Shown here in pieces: positions 19,887 to 23,560 of a stretch of DNA of 23,560 nucleotides (positions are counted from its first letter, which is position 1; each line of letters begins with the position of its first letter). Under the pieces are notes generated by a model. The model ran no database searches, was not told the origin of the DNA, and worked only from the letters and a program-made list of their open reading frames with translations. Made by a program: the position numbers and the translations under genes. This stretch comes from Basidiobolus heterosporus B8920 (Eukaryota; Basidiobolomycota; Basidiobolomycetes; Basidiobolales; Basidiobolaceae): assembly GCA_000697455.1 (NCBI GenBank), contig JNET01025747.1:1-23560 (forward strand), written 5' to 3'.

Positions 19887-20368
19887 ATCTTCTTCATTTA
19901 CTGAGTTTAAATAAATTCTTGTTATTGAAGCACTCGATGTTTACCTGACTAGCCATCCTACTAACAACCGTGAACAGGAGGCAAGTTAAGATCCTTTAGT
20001 TATGAAATTGAGAGCGAGTACATATTTATGTTGGTTTGCTTTATTTCGAATATATATATGTATATATACTATCAACCAATTCCTGTTCAACCCTGTCAAC
20101 TCTTTCTTTCCCCTTCCCTTTCGCTTCCCTTTCTACGTTCTTTTCACCCCGACTTTTAGATGCGTTCGCTCAAAGTAATGGAATACCTTGAGTTTAAGAT
20201 GCCTGAGAAAAAGAAGAGAAACAAAGACCTAACTCAATGATATTCTACTAATCAAGAAGCCCACTCAACTTTGCTGAAAGTGAAAAAGAAGCCACCTGAC
20301 CATTTATTCAACCAAATAAAAGTCAAGAAGAACTCAGTGTAGGAACCATAGCAGTAAGTGAACTCCCC
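19887..20368. other. Convergent intergenic region between STE24 and the small minus-strand gene
   Basis: It contains the 3' ends of two converging genes. There is an AT dinucleotide run at about 20050-20070 and a plus-strand C/T-rich tract at about 20080-20153. No gene is seen. Confidence 0.5.
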
Positions 20369-20659
20369 TCAACGTGGATACCAATCCTCAAAACTCCATC
20401 TAAATGCGACCGCTTCTACCACCTTCTTTAACGGTACTGGCTTTTTCAGAACCTTTTGTTCCACCAGTAAACCTTTATGCAACACCTGTAACTCCTTGGA
20501 GATAAGTGTAGGTGGGGTAACTGACCAATCGTCGTCTTCAGGTATTCCTTCCCGTGGATACGAGACACCAGTCCATTGACTTCGCACCTTATTGAAATGG
20601 GTTTCCCCGATTTCAGAGGCCGTTTCAGTGGATGATTTCGGGGAATTCTGGATGCCCAT
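20369..20659 (-). CDS. Small 96-aa protein, possible N-myristoylated DUF4050-like
   Basis: An uninterrupted minus-strand frame from ATG at 20659 to TGA at 20369. The N terminus MGIQNSPKSS fits the N-myristoylation pattern (Gly2, Ser6, Lys8). The middle is acidic (PEDDDWSVTPP). The C-terminal half is amphipathic and ends VLKKPVPLKKVVEAVAFRW...WYP, which reminds me of the fungal DUF4050 domain (a proline-led block followed by a hydrophobic helix and Trp). That link is from memory and weak. It lies 222 bp past the PDX1 stop on the same strand and converges with STE24. Composition and clean ends favour a real gene over a chance frame; further exons are possible. Confidence 0.5.
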   Translation of the reverse strand: MGIQNSPKSSTETASEIGETHFNKVRSQWTGVSYPREGIPEDDDWSVTPPTLISKELQVLHKGLLVEQKVLKKPVPLKKVVEAVAFRWSFEDWYPR

Positions 20660-20881
20660 CAGAGATAAAAATCACGGTAAACCAAGAACCTGATTTAACT
20701 GAAATTCGATGAACCGAAAAAAAAAATTCATTCCAATTTCACCTTCAATGAGATTTATTTGTATGCAGTAGGGAAGGGTAACGGTAGGGATTAAAAGGAA
20801 TATGTATGTCTAACATGGATGCTATTGGAATGGCTACTGAATCAGCTACATTTGGGATTTACTTCTATATGTCCAGCTGGT
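20660..20881 (-). other. Spacer between PDX1 and the small minus-strand gene
   Basis: It holds the PDX1 3' untranslated region and the upstream region of the 96-aa frame. An A9 run on plus (T9 on minus) lies near 20718. Confidence 0.4.
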
Positions 20882-21899
20882 TTACCAACCACGCTTGGCA
20901 AAGATTTGGTCATTAGGAATGTCTGAGATGTTGATACCAACCATGGCTTCACCAAGATCCTCACTGACCTTGGCGAGGACAGCGGGGTCGTTGTAGTGGG
21001 TAACAGCTTGGACAATGGCCTTGGCACGCTTGGCTGGGTCTCCAGACTTGAAGATACCAGAACCAACGAAGACACCATCACATCCAAGTTGCATCATCAA
21101 AGCAGCATCGGCAGGGGTGGCAACACCACCGGCAGCAAAGTTGACAACTGGGAGACGGCCCAAACGGGCGGTTTCCTTAAGGAGTTCATAAGGAGCTTGG
21201 AGGTCCTTAGCGTAAGCATAGAGCTCCTCATCGGACATGGCAGAAGCACGACGAATGTCAGCAGCAACGGTACGGGCATGACGAACAGCCTCGACAACGT
21301 TGCCGGTACCGGCCTCACCCTTGGTTCTGATCATAGCAGCACCTTCGTTGATTCTACGGAGAGCTTCACCGAGGTTCTTGCAGCCACAGACGTAGGGGAC
21401 CTTGTACTTGTGTTTGTCGATGTGGTTGGCCTCATCAGCGGGGGTTAAGACCTCAGACTCATCGATGTAGTCGATACCGATGCTCTCCAAGATTTGAGCC
21501 TCGACAAAGTGACCAATACGAACCTTGGCCATAACGGGGATGGTAACAGCTTCCATGATCTCCTTGATCATCTTGGGGTCGGACATACGAGCAACACCAC
21601 CATTCTTACGAATATCGGCGGGGACTCTTTCCAAAGCCATGACAGCGCAAGCACCAGCCTCTTCAGCAATGCGAGCTTGTTCAGCATCGATTACGTCCAT
21701 GATCACACCACCCTAAATGAAGTCAATAGAAACATGATGAGTATTTCATTCACCCACTGTACCATCTACACAACCACTCTACCTTCAACATCTGAGCCAA
21801 ACCAGCCTTGACAGCAAAGGCAGACTTACGATCTTCGGCACTTTGCACACCATTTTGGGCGGTTAAATTTTGAGGAGTAGCGAAGTTGCCAGTGGACAT
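20882..21899 (-). CDS. SNZ1: Pyridoxal 5'-phosphate synthase, PdxS/PDX1/SNZ subunit
   Basis: A TIM-barrel synthase subunit that builds PLP from ribose 5-phosphate, glyceraldehyde 3-phosphate and ammonia; the ammonia normally comes from a PDX2/SNO glutaminase. The model joins 21899-21783 and 21712-20882 on minus, giving 315 residues with one 70-nt intron (phase 0) after QMLK. Exon 1 supplies [15 protein letters not shown]...[13 protein letters not shown]. Catalytic residues are in place: Asp45 in GGVIMD, Lys102 in VMAKVRIGH and Lys170 in [11 protein letters not shown], with the spacing of the bacterial D24/K81/K149. Phosphate-binding blocks [16 protein letters not shown] and [11 protein letters not shown] follow. 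Its third codon positions look more GC-rich than its neighbours', as in a highly expressed gene. No glutaminase partner gene is in the window. Confidence 0.96.
21713..21782 (-). other. PDX1/SNZ intron
   Basis: A GT-AG intron of 70 nt (GTAGAG to TTTAG on minus), phase 0. Its removal joins AQMLK to GGVIMD exactly as in the family. Confidence 0.9.
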
Positions 21900-21957
21900 G
21901 ATAACAAACAACAAAGGAAAGAAAGTTGGTTAAAGAAGACGTTCCCCGTTCCCGACC

Positions 21958-22000
21958 ATTTATATCCAGACCAGATCCATGATAGTAAGATTTCTATTGG
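21958..22000 (-). promoter_or_regulatory. Likely PDX1 core promoter (TATA and CCAAT-type words)
   Basis: On minus, GGATATAAAT lies about 60 bases upstream of the start codon, followed by a pyrimidine-rich leader (CTTTCTTTCCTTTG) up to the ATG. A CCAAT word lies at 22000-21996. The placement fits a fungal core promoter; function is inferred only. Confidence 0.45.
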
Positions 22001-22769
22001 ATCAATCGAGAGCTCCCATGTAGTCCAACCATATGAGTCACTGGTGATTTGATTCATATCCATGATCCGCAATCCGCGATCCACGTCTTGTCGATCGAAC
22101 CGACTAACGTACAGTTCTTTCCATGCCATTCTTTCCGCCACCGAACTTCACGCACACACCCGTTCCAGTACGACACTCATACGCTCAAAATCCATTCCCA
22201 CTAAACCTAAATCATAATCGTGCGAAGAGAATAAGCCGTAAATCTACCAAATATGTACTCCATTGGGAACAAGATTATCCATCTCTTTCTTGAGTCAATT
22301 GAAGTCATTTACGTGGATGGATTTGTTAGATTTTCTCCTCTTCTCTCCTCTTCTCCGAGTCATCTTTTGGTTGAATTCAAAAAACAAGGTAAAAGTCACG
22401 GAACCAAGTCACTGGATGCCATTGAATTGCGATTATCACATCATCTTAGATTGAACCCATCAATCGTATGAATGGCCCATAATAACCGTAGTGATAATCA
22501 TGAATCCCTATCTTATCGCCAATCCATACTGTGCAAATTGGTCCCACAAAGCACTCAACATTTCCTTGATGGTTGGTATATTCTAATGACAAACAAATGC
22601 CCAATCGCGTTGTAACTTCCTTTTGGCTCCCAGTACTGGAACTCAAACTGATCGAGGTCATTTATTATTAGCAAACAATCCAACAAAGGCGCAATTAGTA
22701 CCACTTGGATCCTGGGAAAGTGAGAAGAGTGGCCCTGTAAGGTAGTATATGAAACAACAGTAGATTCCA
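22001..22769. other. Intergenic between PDX1 promoter and copia fossil
   Basis: No gene is recognised. Overlapping minus-strand frames of about 70 codons (22446-22661 and 22555-22770) lack motifs. A C/T-rich run lies at about 22335-22360. Confidence 0.45.
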
Positions 22770-23088
22770 TGGTGAGATTCTGGGAGTTATTGGAAGTGAT
22801 TTGGAGAATTAGAAGAGTATGTGATTTTCACTTGTAGATTTATTGAATGTAAAGATGACATCTATACTTTTGTCAGGAAGTTAACAAAGTAACATGTAAA
22901 ATGTGTGCAGTCTGTGGTCATTTGGACATGTTGGAGAAAGTCAAGTATTCTGGGTATCTCTAAGTTAGTGAAAATATTCCAAGCACAACTCAAATGTGAA
23001 TTTTGAATGAGAGACAATTGATGAGTAAATATAATCAAGGTCAGATCTGGTATGAATAATGAGGTGTTAGCTTTGGTAAATTTCAACA
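22770..23088 (-). mobile_element. 3' LTR of a Ty1/copia-type fossil, copy D
   Basis: On minus this LTR starts TGTTGAAATTT directly after a purine-rich tract and runs down to about 22770, where the similarity to copy A ends near a CATG word. The left boundary is approximate. It belongs to the element whose 3' coding end lies to its right. Confidence 0.7.
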
Positions 23089-23345
23089 CTCCCACCCAAT
23101 TAAATACTCACATGAACTAACCCCAAGTTATTTCTTACATCAATAGTATTCTCACTAGTTAATGATTTTATCAATGAGTCCATAACCCTTTGTTTAGTTA
23201 GACAATTAACCAAGTCTACCAACTCATTCTCAATAGATCTTCTTGGAAAATGATGCCTAATATCTACATCTTACTTCTGGCATGAAATGTTGAATTTCTA
23301 AATAATTGAGTACAACTTAATAGTATTGAAGTATGGTAATTGGTG
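23089..23345 (-). mobile_element. Ty1/copia-type retroelement fossil, 3' end of pol (RNase H tail) and polypurine tract
   Basis: Minus-strand sequence resembles the end of copia RNase H, including the motif VDIRHHF and the short downstream tail typical before the 3' LTR. A purine tract GGGTGGGAG (23097-23089) abuts the LTR. The coding part is broken in several places and cut by the window edge or by the repeat to its right. It is a dead, fairly old copy. Confidence 0.7.
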
Positions 23346-23431
23346 CACTCAGAATAGGGCTCAATTCTTTTAGTAGCTTTCTTGGTGGAATATTTTTTTG
23401 AGTGTAACAATTTCTGGCCATTTTTTGAATC

Positions 23432-23560
23432 TGATGGTAATGACTGCTGTTGTGAGGATGACTATCAAGATGATTGCTGCTATGAAGATTATAGTGATGA
23501 TTGCTGCTATGATGATTATAGTGATGATTGCTGCTATGATGATTATGTGATGATTGCTGC
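23432..23560. repeat. 27-bp tandem repeat running off the window
   Basis: The unit GATGATTGCTGCTATGATGA plus TTATAGT occurs at 23469-23495 (one variant base) and 23496-23522, then in a 26-base copy from 23523 and a start of a fourth. More diverged units precede it from about 23432. Read on plus, the unit is nine codons, DDCCYDDYS, open from 23358 to about 23550; whether it is coding cannot be judged because the window ends. Confidence 0.8.

Noticed and set aside
20996-21448. 150-codon plus-strand frame
   Set aside because: Shadow of the PDX1/SNZ gene on minus; low complexity T/S/G-rich translation.
22446-22770. Two overlapping minus-strand frames of about 70 codons
   Set aside because: Neither has a motif, and chance frames of this length are expected at this base composition. 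They could be old transposon DNA but I cannot show it.
23432-23560. CRISPR-like array
   Set aside because: The repeat units are directly adjacent with no unique spacers; it is a simple tandem repeat.

Overview
The window reads as nuclear DNA of a fungus. It is AT-rich. It holds an AUR1-type inositol phosphorylceramide synthase (a fungal enzyme), a PDX1/SNZ vitamin B6 gene, GT-AG introns of about 60-85 nt, tRNA genes with Pol III T-run terminators, and old Ty1/copia-type LTR remains. An early-diverging lineage (Mucoromycota- or Zoopagomycota-like) is my guess; nothing in the window fixes it.

Layout. At 1-383 is the 3' end of a catalase gene, with a broken 167-bp second copy of part of it at 1244-1410 and several short tandem repeats between. 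From 1.4 to 4.7 kb I see no working gene, only worn copia LTR fragments and a decayed tRNA-Arg. From 4.75 to 11.0 kb is a tRNA territory of nine genes (Pro, Thr, Leu, Arg, Pro, Leu, Thr, Leu, all on minus, then Pro on plus). It includes a 595-bp duplicated block carrying a Thr-Leu pair. All ten intact tRNAs of the window, including a tenth (Arg) at 17991, have C34 anticodons (CGG, CGT, CAG, CCG) and so read G-ending codons.

From 11.2 to 22 kb lies a compact housekeeping stretch. It contains an intron-free SF3B1/Hsh155 splicing factor (+), an A-tailed tRNA-like fossil, a probable small spliced gene of unknown function (+), AUR1 (+), tRNA-Arg (+), the CAAX protease STE24 with four introns (+), a small 96-aa gene with a myristoylation-type N terminus (-), and PDX1/SNZ with one intron (-). 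STE24 and the small minus gene converge. The right edge (about 22.77-23.56 kb) is the 3' end of a broken copia element on minus (RNase H tail, purine tract, LTR), followed by a 27-nt tandem repeat running off the window.

The protein genes form no pathway cluster: splicing, sphingolipid synthesis, prenyl-protein processing and B6 synthesis are simply neighbours. The least ordinary features are the all-C34 tRNA set, the duplication whose edge falls exactly on a tRNA 5' end, the paired acceptor-stem changes in tRNA-Arg, and the two small uncatalogued genes. I found no convincing new multi-gene system.
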